NCBI RefSeq assembly: GCF_039595935.1
Contig: NZ_JBCNKR010000006.1
Coordinates: 2,576,001 to 2,640,000 of the forward strand
Length of the DNA stretch: 64,000 nt
Direction of reading: 5' to 3'
From: Flavobacterium sp.
GTDB taxonomy: Bacteria; Bacteroidota; Bacteroidia; Flavobacteriales; Flavobacteriaceae
The position numbers were made by a program, and so were the translations under genes. The notes under the pieces are model-generated. The model saw only the letters and a list, made by a program, of their open reading frames with translations, searched no databases and had not been told where the DNA came from. Positions 36,851 to 45,134 of this stretch are shown piece after piece (position 1 is the stretch's first letter; every line of letters begins with the position of its first letter).

Positions 36851-37447
36851 ATGACAAAAATTATTGGCTTAACCGGCGGAATAGGAAGCGGTAAAACAAC
36901 AATCGCTGACTTTTTTAGAGAAGTTGGAATTCCTGTTTATATTGCTGATGACGAAGCTAAAAAAATAATGCAGTCAAAAGAAATTACAGATCAGATAAAA
37001 GTTTCTTTTGGAGATTCGCTCTTTGAAAATAATGTTTTGAATCGGGCAAAATTAGCAGAAATAGTATTTAATAATGCAGACGAACTGGCAAAGTTAAATG
37101 CCATAGTTCATCCGGCTGTAAAAAAAGATTTTCAGTCCTGGCTTACACAAAATGCAAAACAGGATTTTGTAGTATATGAAGCCGCTATTTTGTTTGAAAG
37201 CGGAAAATACAAAGAGTTTGATTATATAGTAACCGTTACCGCTCCGGAAGAAATTAGAATTGAAAGAGTGATGAAGCGCGATAATACTTCACGTGAGCAA
37301 GTTTTGAGCAGAATGAAAATGCAATGGAATGATGAAAAACGAATTTCTTTAAGCAATTTTGTTATTAATAACAGTAATCTTAAAATTGCCAGAGAAGAAG
37401 TGGCTGAAATTCTTAAAATTTTGAAAATAAAACAAAAACAGTCTTAA
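36851..37447 (+). CDS. coaE: Dephospho-CoA kinase
   Basis: A 198-residue P-loop kinase that adds the 3'-phosphate to dephospho-CoA, the last step of coenzyme A synthesis. The P-loop is GLTGGIGSGKTT (residues about 6-17). Further hallmarks are VYIADDEAKKIM, LNAIVHPAVKKDF, and the lid region RIERVMKRDN. The length is typical. It starts one base after the glycosyltransferase stop, so translation is probably coupled. CoaBC, another CoA enzyme, is in this window but in a separate operon. Confidence 0.96.
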   Translation: MTKIIGLTGGIGSGKTTIADFFREVGIPVYIADDEAKKIMQSKEITDQIKVSFGDSLFENNVLNRAKLAEIVFNNADELAKLNAIVHPAVKKDFQSWLTQNAKQDFVVYEAAILFESGKYKEFDYIVTVTAPEEIRIERVMKRDNTSREQVLSRMKMQWNDEKRISLSNFVINNSNLKIAREEVAEILKILKIKQKQS

Positions 37448-37493
37448 ATGTTAATATTTGGTTAATGTATTATTTAGTATATTGTTAAAATAT

Positions 37494-37501
37494 TAATTTT
37501 G
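37494..37501 (+). promoter_or_regulatory. -7 promoter element, histidine kinase (leaderless geometry)
   Basis: TAATTTTG ends 5 nt before the ATG at 37507, so the transcript should start at or next to the start codon. The -33 element is not clear (nearest TTTG at 37457-37460 is too far). Confidence 0.5.
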
Positions 37502-37506
37502 TTTCG

Positions 37507-39093
37507 ATGAATAAATTATTTTTTAGAATACTTGTTTTATTGATGAGTTTATCCTTGATCGGGATAATTCTGGTACAGGTATTTTGGTTCAATTCTTCAT
37601 TTAAAAATAATGAAGAACAGTTTAAATACCACGTTACTCAAGTTATCGGAAATGTTGCTGACAAATTAGAACAGCAGGAAGAATACAGCTTTTACGATAA
37701 ATACAACCGCATTAAAGACAGTACGGGTAAAATTCCTAAAAAAGAAGATTTACTTGAAGTATTGTTTGTACAAAGAAATACAAAAACAAATAAAACTATT
37801 GTTTATTCAAATACACTGACTTCTGAAGATTATGATATAAACGGATCTGTTTTTAATAAAAAATTCAGCAGTGAAAGATTTAAAAATTTCAGTTCTAAAA
37901 GAGTAACAGAAGTTTATGATAATAACAATGGTATTGATAATAATAGTTTAGGACAAAGTATAATACCTGATCTTAAGATTGAAAAATCTGGAAGTTTAGA
38001 TATTTTAAATAAAGTTCAACAGCAGATTCAGTATAAAGACATTGCATCTTTAACACCAATTGAAGGCAGAGTTACAAGAGACAAAATTTTTAAGCTTTTA
38101 AAAAAGGAGTTAGAGGAGTACGGTGTTAAAACAAAATTTGAATACGGAATTTACAGTAGCGGCGTTCCAACCAAAATTAAATCGGATGGATTTCACTACG
38201 ATAAAGAAGCAACATATAATATTCCGATTTTTACTGATAATGAAGGGAATAGCAGGTATCAGCTGTCGGTAACTTTTCCAAATAAAAAGAAATTTTTATT
38301 ATCAGAATTATTAAGTATTACCATTTTATCAATAGTATTTACGTTAATTATTATAGTTGCTTATACAAGTGCATTAAATCAATTACTGCGTCAAAAACAT
38401 ATTTCTGAAATCAAAACGGATTTTATTAATAACATGACGCATGAGTTTAAAACTCCAATTGCAACAATAAATTTAGCACTTGATGCTATAAGGAACCCGA
38501 GAATTATTGAAGATAAAGAAAAAGTGTATCGCTATCTTCAAATGATTAGGGATGAAAATAAAAGAATGCACGCTCAGGTTGAAAACGTACTGCGTATTTC
38601 TAAATTAGAAAAACGAGAGCTTGATATTACAAAAGAACCTACCGTAGTTACAGATGTAATTGATGATGCAATCGAACACGTAAACCTAATTTTAGAAGAT
38701 CGAAAAGGTACTGTAGTAAAACATTATAATGCAGCAAGAACAACGTCTTTGATAAATGAAGTTCATTTTACAAACGTTCTGGTTAATATTTTAGAAAACG
38801 CTATAAAATATTCTCCTGACACTCCTGAAATTGAAATTTTTACAGAAAATGTAAAAGACATGATTTTGATAAAAGTAAAAGATCATGGGTTGGGAATGAG
38901 TAAGATAGCTCAAAAACGAGTGTTTGAAAAATTTTATAGAGAACATACCGGAGACCTTCATAACGTAAAAGGTCATGGTTTAGGTCTTGCGTATGTAAAA
39001 AGAATTGTAGAGGACCATAATGGTCAAGTATATGTTGAAAGTGAAAAAGGAAAGGGTAGCACCTTTATAATAAAAATACCATTAATAAATTAA
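37507..39093 (+). CDS. Two-component sensor histidine kinase
   Basis: A 528-residue membrane kinase. A first transmembrane helix (about residues 7-27) and a second (about 263-288) enclose a periplasmic sensor region of about 235 residues with no known domain that I recognise. Then the HisKA phospho-acceptor helix (NNMTHEFKTPIATINLALD) and a HATPase domain with N box NVLVNILENAIKYSP, G1 VKDHGLGMS and G2 GHGLGLAYVKRI. The response regulator follows after 3 bp. Pairing and order resemble RprX/RprY of Bacteroides, but the signal is unknown. Its promoter suggests a leaderless message. Confidence 0.95.
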   Translation: MNKLFFRILVLLMSLSLIGIILVQVFWFNSSFKNNEEQFKYHVTQVIGNVADKLEQQEEYSFYDKYNRIKDSTGKIPKKEDLLEVLFVQRNTKTNKTIVYSNTLTSEDYDINGSVFNKKFSSERFKNFSSKRVTEVYDNNNGIDNNSLGQSIIPDLKIEKSGSLDILNKVQQQIQYKDIASLTPIEGRVTRDKIFKLLKKELEEYGVKTKFEYGIYSSGVPTKIKSDGFHYDKEATYNIPIFTDNEGNSRYQLSVTFPNKKKFLLSELLSITILSIVFTLIIIVAYTSALNQLLRQKHISEIKTDFINNMTHEFKTPIATINLALDAIRNPRIIEDKEKVYRYLQMIRDENKRMHAQVENVLRISKLEKRELDITKEPTVVTDVIDDAIEHVNLILEDRKGTVVKHYNAARTTSLINEVHFTNVLVNILENAIKYSPDTPEIEIFTENVKDMILIKVKDHGLGMSKIAQKRVFEKFYREHTGDLHNVKGHGLGLAYVKRIVEDHNGQVYVESEKGKGSTFIIKIPLIN

Positions 39094-39096
39094 AAT

Positions 39097-39813
39097 ATGG
39101 AAAATAATAACAAAAGAATACTTTTAGTAGAAGATGACCTAAATTTTGGGGCGGTTCTTAAAGATTATCTAATGTTAAATGACTTTGAAGTTACTTTAGC
39201 TAAAAACGGTATGGAAGGTTTCGAAAAATTCAAGAAAGATGTATATGATTTATGTATTCTTGACGTAATGATGCCTTATAAAGATGGTTACACCTTAGCA
39301 AAAGAAATTAGAGAAAAGAATAGTGAAGTGCCAATTATATTCCTAACAGCAAAATCTATGAAAGAGGATGTTTTAAAAGGATATAAAGCAGGAGCTGATG
39401 ATTATTTGAATAAGCCTTTTGATTCTGAGGTTTTATTGATGAAAATTAAAGCGATCATTCAAAGAAAATCTGCAGATACAAAAGCTGAACAAGTACAATT
39501 TGAATTTAATATTGGTAAATTCCACTTAAATTCTAAACTTAGATTCCTGACTTTCCAGGATGAAGAGCCAATTAAATTGTCTCCAAAAGAAAACGAATTG
39601 CTTAAAATGCTTATTCTTCATGAAAATGATTTAATGCCAAGAGAATTAGCTTTAACTAAAATCTGGAGAGACGACAACTACTTTACTTCAAGAAGTATGG
39701 ACGTTTACATCGCTAAATTGAGAAAATATCTAAAATCTGATGAAGACGTTGAAATTTTAAATATTCACGGAGAAGGATTCAGATTAGTTGTTAAAAGCAA
39801 AGTTTCTGAATAA
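39097..39813 (+). CDS. Response regulator, OmpR/PhoB family
   Basis: A 238-residue DNA-binding response regulator. Receiver domain residues 1-122: acidic E12/D13/D14, phospho-acceptor D56 (CILDVMMPYKDG), and the Lys of YLNKPFD. A winged-helix effector domain (about residues 135-235) has the OmpR-type ELLKMLILHENDLMPRELAL and SMDVYIAKLRKYLKSD, where the recognition helix lies. It is the cognate partner of the kinase 3 bp upstream, and the pair ends in a strong terminator. Targets are not apparent from this window. Confidence 0.96.
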   Translation: MENNNKRILLVEDDLNFGAVLKDYLMLNDFEVTLAKNGMEGFEKFKKDVYDLCILDVMMPYKDGYTLAKEIREKNSEVPIIFLTAKSMKEDVLKGYKAGADDYLNKPFDSEVLLMKIKAIIQRKSADTKAEQVQFEFNIGKFHLNSKLRFLTFQDEEPIKLSPKENELLKMLILHENDLMPRELALTKIWRDDNYFTSRSMDVYIAKLRKYLKSDEDVEILNIHGEGFRLVVKSKVSE

Positions 39814-39841
39814 TATTTAGAATTCACCTAAAATAATATAT

Positions 39842-39870
39842 AAAGCTCTGAGAAATCAGAGCTTTTTTTG
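39842..39870 (+). terminator. Rho-independent terminator after the two-component operon
   Basis: AAAGCTCTGA (39842-39851) pairs perfectly with TCAGAGCTTT (39856-39865) around GAAA, followed by a T run. Confidence 0.92.
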
Positions 39871-39990
39871 TGCATTTATTTTAATATTTTACATAAGATT
39901 TATTGTGTTGATTATTAATTGTTTGTGTTCTTATTTGTTTTGAAAAATGTTAGCTTAAAATATTTTGCGAGAATTTTTTGTTAAAATAAA

Positions 39991-40023
39991 TTTGGAAAAT
40001 CAAAAAACAATTTTGAATATTTG
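39991..40023 (+). promoter_or_regulatory. Probable promoter of the 27-codon gene
   Basis: TTTG at 39991-39994 and AATATTTG at 40016-40023 are 21 bp apart. The second matches TAnnTTTG only in its TTTG half, so this is a degenerate element. Confidence 0.4.
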
Positions 40024-40063
40024 CACACGAAAAAAATAATAACCCTTTAAAAACGAAGAAAAA

Positions 40064-40147
40064 ATGTTTGTATTTACATTGACATCTCAGAGCTTTACAC
40101 CAAACGGATTTGGTGCAGCACTTCTTCGTGGCTTATTTCAATCTTAG
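40064..40147 (+). CDS. Possible 27-residue peptide gene with its own terminator
   Basis: ATG at 40064, preceded by A/G-rich GAAGAAAAA, opens a 27-codon frame beginning MFVFTLTSQSF and ending AALLRGLFQS. A candidate promoter lies 41 bp upstream and a strong terminator begins 23 bp after the stop, so the unit looks like a complete small transcript of about 170 nt. It is neutral to slightly basic with a hydrophobic start and end. I know of no family. Bases 40085-40097 are exactly complementary to 39841-39853 in the terminator upstream. It could be a peptide gene, a leader remnant or a small RNA. Confidence 0.45.
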   Translation: MFVFTLTSQSFTPNGFGAALLRGLFQS

Positions 40148-40170
40148 AAATATAATTTTTAGATATATAA

Positions 40171-40207
40171 AAAAGCCCGAAGACATTTAGATTCGGGCTT
40201 TTTTTAT
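40171..40207 (+). terminator. Rho-independent terminator after the 27-codon gene
   Basis: AAAAGCCCGAA (40171-40181) pairs perfectly with TTCGGGCTTTT (40192-40202) around a 10-nt loop, followed by a T run. Confidence 0.92.
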
Positions 40208-40347
40208 TCTAGACACTTCAAAATTTTCCCGAAAAAAGATTTAGTATTTATCCAAAAGGATAGAAAATTCAGCACGTTTATTTCATTTTGATTTCTTTTG
40301 AGATTTCAATTTGATTTATTCTGCACAATAACATAATTAAACAATTT

Positions 40348-41738
40348 ATGGGAAATAAATTAACTGGAAAAGACCTTATTAAATTAGGTTTTCCAAAGAA
40401 CAATTCAATAAACATTGCCTTAGGGCAGATAAACAGATATAGAAAAAGAGAAAAAAAGAATCTATTCTAACAGAAGCAAAAGACGTTCTATTGCATCCTG
40501 AAAAATACGAAGGAAACGGAACGTGGGGAAAAGTGGCTGAGGGTTTAATCAAGCCAGTTCAGGTAAGAATGCATAAGCTCAAAAATACAAGAGCACCGTT
40601 TAGAATTTTTGGTGAAAATGAAATTGATGAACAGGCAAAATTTCAGCTGTATGATTCGTTGAAACTGCCAGTTTCAGTTGCAGGTGCTTTAATGCCAGAT
40701 GCACATTCAGGTTACGGATTACCAATTGGAGGTGTTTTAGCAACAGACAATGCCGTAATTCCGTATGGTGTTGGAGTTGATATTGGATGCCGAATGAGTC
40801 TTTCAATTTTTGATTTACCGGCTTCACATTTTAAAGGAAAAGAACATCAATTAGAAGCAATTTTAAAAGACAATACCAAGTTTGGAATGTATGAAACGCA
40901 TACATCGAGAGTAGATCACGAAGTATTTTATAAAAGTGAATTTCAGGATATTCCATTGCTAAAAAATCTTTTACCAAAAGCTTATAAACAATTAGGAACT
41001 TCTGGCGGAGGAAATCATTTTGTAGAATTTGGAATTGCTAAAATTGATAATCCAGAGAACGAATGGAAGCTTGAAAAAGGGGAATATTTTGCTGTTCTTT
41101 CACATAGTGGTTCTCGTGGCTTAGGTGCAAACATTGCAAAACATTATACGTATTTGGCAACAAAGCAATGTCCTTTGCCAAAGAATGTACAGCATTTGGC
41201 CTGGCTCGATTTGAATACGCACGATGGTCAGGAATATTGGCTGGCAATGAATTTAGCCGGTGAATATGCAAAGGCATGTCACGATGATATTCATAGAAGA
41301 ATTGCCAAAGCGATCGGAAAAAGAGTAGTGGTAACGATTGAAAACCACCACAATTTTGCCTGGAAAGAAATCGTAAACGGTCAGGAATGTATTGTGCATA
41401 GGAAAGGAGCAACTCCTGCAGGTGAAGGACAATTGGGCATTATTCCGGGTTCGATGACAGCTCCGGGATTTATTGTGAAAGGTAAAGGAAATCCTGAGAG
41501 TTTAAATTCAGCTTCACATGGTGCGGGACGTTTGTTTTCGAGAGCGAAATGTAAAAGTAGTTTTACTCAAAGTGATATTAAAAAGGTTTTGAAAGCCAAC
41601 GATGTAACTTTAATTGGAGGTAATATCGACGAGGCTCCAATGGCTTACAAAGACATAACGAAAGTAATGGCAAATCAAACCGATTTGGTTGAAGTTTTAG
41701 GAACTTTTACGCCTAAGATCGTTAGAATGGATCGTTAA
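40348..41738 (+). CDS. rtcB: RNA-splicing ligase RtcB, frameshifted at a slippery A7 run
   Basis: RtcB joins RNA 2',3'-cyclic phosphate and 5'-OH ends using GTP and Mn2+. The frame from ATG 40348 (MGNKLTGKDLIKLGF) runs 40 codons to a TAA at 40468; the rest continues in the -1 frame from 40458 to 41738. The shift falls at A AAA AAG (40452-40458), set in the zero frame exactly as in a -1 programmed slippery heptamer; one missing A would explain it equally well. The joined product is about 463 residues, with GVGVDIGCRMS, GGGNHFVEFG, HSGSRGLG, ENHHNFAW and the guanylylated His of SASHGAGR. prfH follows after 13 bp. Confidence 0.9.
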
Positions 41739-41751
41739 AAGAGATTCAAAA

Positions 41752-42441
41752 ATGGAAAAGATAATTCAAATAACGGCGGGTCGCGGACCTGCAGAATGCA
41801 CTTGGGTTGTTGCCCAAGTGCTTAAAAAAGTTTTGGAAGAAGCACAGGAACAAAATTTAGATGTGGTTTTGCTTCAAAGAGAAACCGGAGAAGAAAACGG
41901 AACTATAGAAACTGCATCTATTTCTGTAAAAGGTAAAAGTGCAGATAGTTTTGTAAAATCCTGGATTGGAACGATTCAATGGATTGGTCAGAGTCAGTTT
42001 AGGAAAATGCACAAACGTAAAAACTGGTTCATTGGCATTTTTGAAATCGAACAGCAGAAAAATGCATTTGTTTCAGAAAATGATATTCAGTATCAGGCCA
42101 TGAGAAGTTCTGGAGCGGGAGGCCAGCATGTGAACAAAGTAAGTTCGGCAATTAGGGCAACACATATTCCTACTGGAATTACAGTTGTTGCTATGGACAG
42201 CCGTTCGCAGCATCAAAACAAAAAACTGGCAACAGAAAGATTATTAAAAAAACTAGAAGACGAGAAATTAATTCAGCTTAAAAATCATGTTGGAAAACAA
42301 TGGGAAAATCAACTCAATGTAGAGCGTGGAAATCCCGTGAGAGTTTTTACAGGAAGTGATTTTAAAAAGAATAAAGTAGAGAAAAGCTACAAAGGAACTC
42401 GTCAGAAATTAAAAAACGATTTACGCAATGAAAACAACTGA
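41752..42441 (+). CDS. prfH: Peptide chain release factor homologue PrfH
   Basis: A 229-residue release factor-like protein with the GGQ peptidyl-hydrolase motif in SSGAGGQHVNKVSSAIR and the downstream SRSQHQNKKLA segment, but without the stop-codon-reading domain of RF1/RF2. Family knowledge: PrfH is almost always encoded with RtcB, and the pair frees ribosomes whose 16S decoding centre has been cut and allows the rRNA to be religated. The neighbourhood here fits: rtcB is 13 bp upstream. Its last 14 bases overlap the start of the TPR gene. Confidence 0.93.
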   Translation: MEKIIQITAGRGPAECTWVVAQVLKKVLEEAQEQNLDVVLLQRETGEENGTIETASISVKGKSADSFVKSWIGTIQWIGQSQFRKMHKRKNWFIGIFEIEQQKNAFVSENDIQYQAMRSSGAGGQHVNKVSSAIRATHIPTGITVVAMDSRSQHQNKKLATERLLKKLEDEKLIQLKNHVGKQWENQLNVERGNPVRVFTGSDFKKNKVEKSYKGTRQKLKNDLRNENN

Positions 42442-42961
42442 TAAATATCTTTTTCAAGCCTTGGATAATTATCCGTTTTGGTTGGAGGGAACAATTGAAT
42501 CTTTAGATTATGCTTTTTCTTATGACGATAAAAATACAATGGTTTTGTGTTTGTACGGAAGAATTCAGGCAGAACAATTGATGAATTATGAAGAAGCAAA
42601 ATCTTATTTTCAGCAAGCTTTAGCGATTAACATTCATGCTCTTGAAGTATATCCGTATTATCTGAAAACGTTGATTTTAAATGAAGATTACGAAGAAGCA
42701 CAAAAATTAAGTGATTTTGCTTTAACAGTAAAAGGAATCAACAAATCAGAGATTTATTTGAAGAAAGCAGTTCTTTTAGAAGCACAGAATGAATTTAAAA
42801 AAGCATTAAAAGAAATTAAAAATGCGAAACTTCATTCTCTTCAATTTAATTATGAATCTGATATTGCAGATATTGAAAAAAGAATTGAGAATAAAATAGG
42901 TTTGCTGAAAAAGAAGAAAGAGAAGAAATCTAAAAAAGATTCTAAAAAGAAATCGAAATGA
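42428..42961 (+). CDS. TPR protein with lysine-rich tail, coupled to prfH
   Basis: A 177-residue soluble protein made of about three tetratricopeptide-like helix pairs: MNYEEAKSYFQQALAINIHALEVY, LNEDYEEAQKLSDFAL and EFKKALKEIKNAKLHS are in the expected register. The last 25 residues are almost all Lys with a few Ser and Glu (GLLKKKKEKKSKKDSKKKSK), a strongly basic tail suited to RNA or ribosome contact. The start overlaps prfH by 14 bp, so it is translationally coupled. I know of no named family; a role with RtcB-PrfH is inference from position. Confidence 0.85.
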   Translation: MKTTDKYLFQALDNYPFWLEGTIESLDYAFSYDDKNTMVLCLYGRIQAEQLMNYEEAKSYFQQALAINIHALEVYPYYLKTLILNEDYEEAQKLSDFALTVKGINKSEIYLKKAVLLEAQNEFKKALKEIKNAKLHSLQFNYESDIADIEKRIENKIGLLKKKKEKKSKKDSKKKSK

Positions 42962-42970
42962 TTTTGATAA

Positions 42971-43006
42971 AAAAAACGATGCGGAATTTTTCGGCATCGT
43001 TTTTTA
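42971..43006 (+). terminator. Rho-independent terminator after the rtcB-prfH operon
   Basis: AAAAAACGATGC (42971-42982) pairs with GCATCGTTTTTT (42994-43005) around an 11-nt loop. Being symmetrical in A and T tracts it could work in both directions. Confidence 0.85.
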
Positions 43007-43017
43007 TTTTATTTAAA

Positions 43018-43225
43018 TTGATGTCCCTACGGGACATTTTTTTTCGTGTGAGATCTTTTTTCTACCAATATTTAACTCCTAGCGGAGTTTTTTAAGAGTT
43101 AGATATTAAGCGTGAATTTAACGGAGTTTTAATATCTAATCCATAAAAGGCAAATTAATATCTCGTAGAGATTAAATATCGGTAGAAATATATTTAGGAA
43201 TATAGAAAATGTCCCATAGGGACTA
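43018..43225. repeat. Nested palindromic intergenic element
   Basis: About 200 bp between two convergent genes consists almost wholly of inverted repeats. It opens with TGTCCC-TAC-GGGACA (from 43022) and closes with the related TGTCCC-ATA-GGGAC (from 43210). Inside, TCTACCAATATTTAA (about 43059) is inverted as TTAAATATCGGTAGA (about 43166) with one mismatch, TTAGATATTAA is inverted as TTAATATCTAA, and two short hairpins CTCC-TAGC-GGAG and ATCTC-GTA-GAGAT sit in between. No reading frame. It looks like a copy of a dispersed flavobacterial palindromic repeat, but copy number cannot be seen here. Confidence 0.7.
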
Positions 43226-43234
43226 TATGATTAA

Positions 43235-43981
43235 TTATTTCCAATGTAATTCGAGCGCAAAACAGGTTTTATCACCTTTTGTAATGCTGAAAGTTGTAGC
43301 AGAGTTATCCTCGTTTTCACTTTCGTGAATAACAACCTGATCTTTTAAAGAAAGTTCTTTTAAAAAGTTCATTTCGAAGCTTTTTACTTCTTGTTTTAAA
43401 ATTCTTTTAGCATCAACATGATCTAGGCACCATTCGAGATATTTTACATTATTGGCATGATTTACAATATCTAAGTCTGATAAATAAACGGTTTTTTCGA
43501 ACACTGATTCTTTTTCAAGATTGATATTGATTTTCGAAAATCCTTCAACAGTGGCTCTATTATCTGGAAATAATTCAAAATGTTCGTATGGCAGCGCTAA
43601 AGCTTCGGGACGGCGTGCTTTGGTGTTAAAAACTGCCCAGTACGTTTCGCTTCCAACGATTTTTTTTCCGTTTACATACATTTCTAATGCACGAACAGAA
43701 CGCGAATTTTCTAAACTGTTTATCCACGTTTTTACAGTTATAACATCCTGCCATTTTGGTAATGCTGTGATTTCAACGCGCATTCGGCTTAAAACCCAGG
43801 CCTGATCAAATTCCTGCATATCAGTAAAGCTGATTCCGCCAACTTCAGAATGGGCTGCGGCAGTTAATTGTAAAAGGTTGCACAAATCAGTATATTTTAA
43901 GTAGCCGTTTGGCGTACACTGTGTGAAATTGATTTCCCAGTCTTTGCTTAAAACTGATGTAAAATTGGGAGATATAGGCAT
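43235..43981 (-). CDS. Acyl-ACP thioesterase
   Basis: A 248-residue double hot-dog protein of the acyl-ACP thioesterase (FatA-like) family. The N-terminal half has the typical YLKYTDLCNLLQLTAAAHSE and QAWVLSRMRVEI, the C-terminal half YLSDLDIVNHANNVKYLEW, with the catalytic-region Asn and His. It releases free fatty acids from acyl carrier protein in the cytoplasm. The closest named role is in fatty-acid or flexirubin-type metabolism, but no such cluster is nearby. It is the last of a minus-strand series and converges on the rtcB-prfH operon across the palindromic element. Confidence 0.9.
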   Translation of the reverse strand: MPISPNFTSVLSKDWEINFTQCTPNGYLKYTDLCNLLQLTAAAHSEVGGISFTDMQEFDQAWVLSRMRVEITALPKWQDVITVKTWINSLENSRSVRALEMYVNGKKIVGSETYWAVFNTKARRPEALALPYEHFELFPDNRATVEGFSKININLEKESVFEKTVYLSDLDIVNHANNVKYLEWCLDHVDAKRILKQEVKSFEMNFLKELSLKDQVVIHESENEDNSATTFSITKGDKTCFALELHWK

Positions 43982-44061
43982 TTTTAATTTTAGATTTTAG
44001 AGTGTTGATTTTAGATTTTTTCCTTTGGAAAATAGAGCAAAGATGAAAGAGAAAAGACTTT

Positions 44062-44982
44062 TTACTTTAGAAGATTTTCTATGTAATTTATAATTTCTTT
44101 TCTATCTGATGCGTAATCAAACCATTTTGTATTTTCATTTCGTTTGAACCACGTTAATTGTCTTTTGGAGAATCTACGTGTATTTTTTTTGATTTCTTCT
44201 ATGGCAAAAGGCAGCGTGAATTCTCCGTCAAAATAACTAAATAATTCTCTATAACCGACGGTTTGGAGCGCATTTAACGCTTTGTTAGGATAAAGTGTTT
44301 CGGCTTCTTTTAATAATCCTTCGTTCATCATGATGTCAACGCGCTGGTTTATTCTACTGTAAATGATTTCTCTGTCGGCATCTAAACCGATTAAAATAGG
44401 AGTGAAGTTTCTATTGTTTTTCTTTTGATTTAGAAATGAAGAATAGGGTTGTTGAGATCCGATACAAACTTCTACAAAACGCATCATTCGCTGCGGGTTT
44501 TGCAAGGTCTGTGGATTTTCGGCTGTTATTTTTTGATAATAATCCGGATCTAAATTTTTTAACTGTTCCTGAAGATATTCGATTCCTAATTTTTCATAGT
44601 TTGAATTTACTTCAGCGCGGACTTTTGGATCTATTTCAGGAAATTCGTCAAATCCTTTTAAAATTGCGTCAACGTATAATCCTGAACCGCCAATAAGAAT
44701 CACAAGATCATTGGTTTGAAATAATTCTTCGATTTTGGCTAAGGCTTCTTTTTCGTAATCGCCAACGGTATAATTTTCAAAAATAGATTTATTTTGAATG
44801 AAATGGTGTTTAGCTGAATTTAATTCTTCCTTACTTGGAACTGCGGTTCCGATTGTCATTTCTTTAAAAAACTGACGACTGTCGCAAGAAACGATTTCGC
44901 ATTTAAAATGTTGTGCCAAAGCAATACTCAAGGCTGTTTTGCCTATAGCTGTTGGTCCGAGAATGGTAATTAGGTATTTCAT
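44062..44982 (-). CDS. miaA: tRNA dimethylallyltransferase
   Basis: A 306-residue enzyme that adds the dimethylallyl group to A37 of tRNAs reading UNN codons. The P-loop ILGPTAIGKTALSIALA is at residues 7-23, followed by VSCDSRQFFKEMTIGTAVPS, the conserved LIGGSGLYVDAI, and the tRNA-binding TVGYRELFSYFDGE and RRFSKRQLTWFKRN. The length is typical. It is preceded (on its strand) by a repeat-like spacer and followed by the thioesterase gene after 80 bp. Confidence 0.97.
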   Translation of the reverse strand: MKYLITILGPTAIGKTALSIALAQHFKCEIVSCDSRQFFKEMTIGTAVPSKEELNSAKHHFIQNKSIFENYTVGDYEKEALAKIEELFQTNDLVILIGGSGLYVDAILKGFDEFPEIDPKVRAEVNSNYEKLGIEYLQEQLKNLDPDYYQKITAENPQTLQNPQRMMRFVEVCIGSQQPYSSFLNQKKNNRNFTPILIGLDADREIIYSRINQRVDIMMNEGLLKEAETLYPNKALNALQTVGYRELFSYFDGEFTLPFAIEEIKKNTRRFSKRQLTWFKRNENTKWFDYASDRKEIINYIENLLK

Positions 44983-44989
44983 AGTTTTT

Positions 44990-45133
44990 AGCCCAGATGG
45001 AAATGGAAACCCCGGACTTATATTTGTTGCATTTTTTTGGTGTAAAAGAGCGACCAGCGGAAGCTCCTTTTATGCCTTAAAAAATTACAAATATAAGGAG
45101 GAGTTGGAATGTACAGCTGGATTAGCTTCTAAA
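44990..45133. repeat. Nested stem-loop intergenic element upstream of miaA
   Basis: The spacer holds CTTATATTTGT (45017-45027) inverted perfectly as ACAAATATAAG (45087-45097). Between these arms TAAAAG/CTTTTA and AGC/GCT pair to give an inner hairpin with the loop GACCAGCGGAA; outside them AGCCCAG and the later CTGG-ATT-AGCT are partly complementary. The fixed words AGCCC-x-GATGGAA, AGCGGAAGCTCC and GGA-x-TAGCT recall a dispersed element I have seen in many flavobacterial genomes, here as a diverged copy. No reading frame. Copy number is not testable in this window. Confidence 0.6.
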
Positions 45134-45134
45134 A

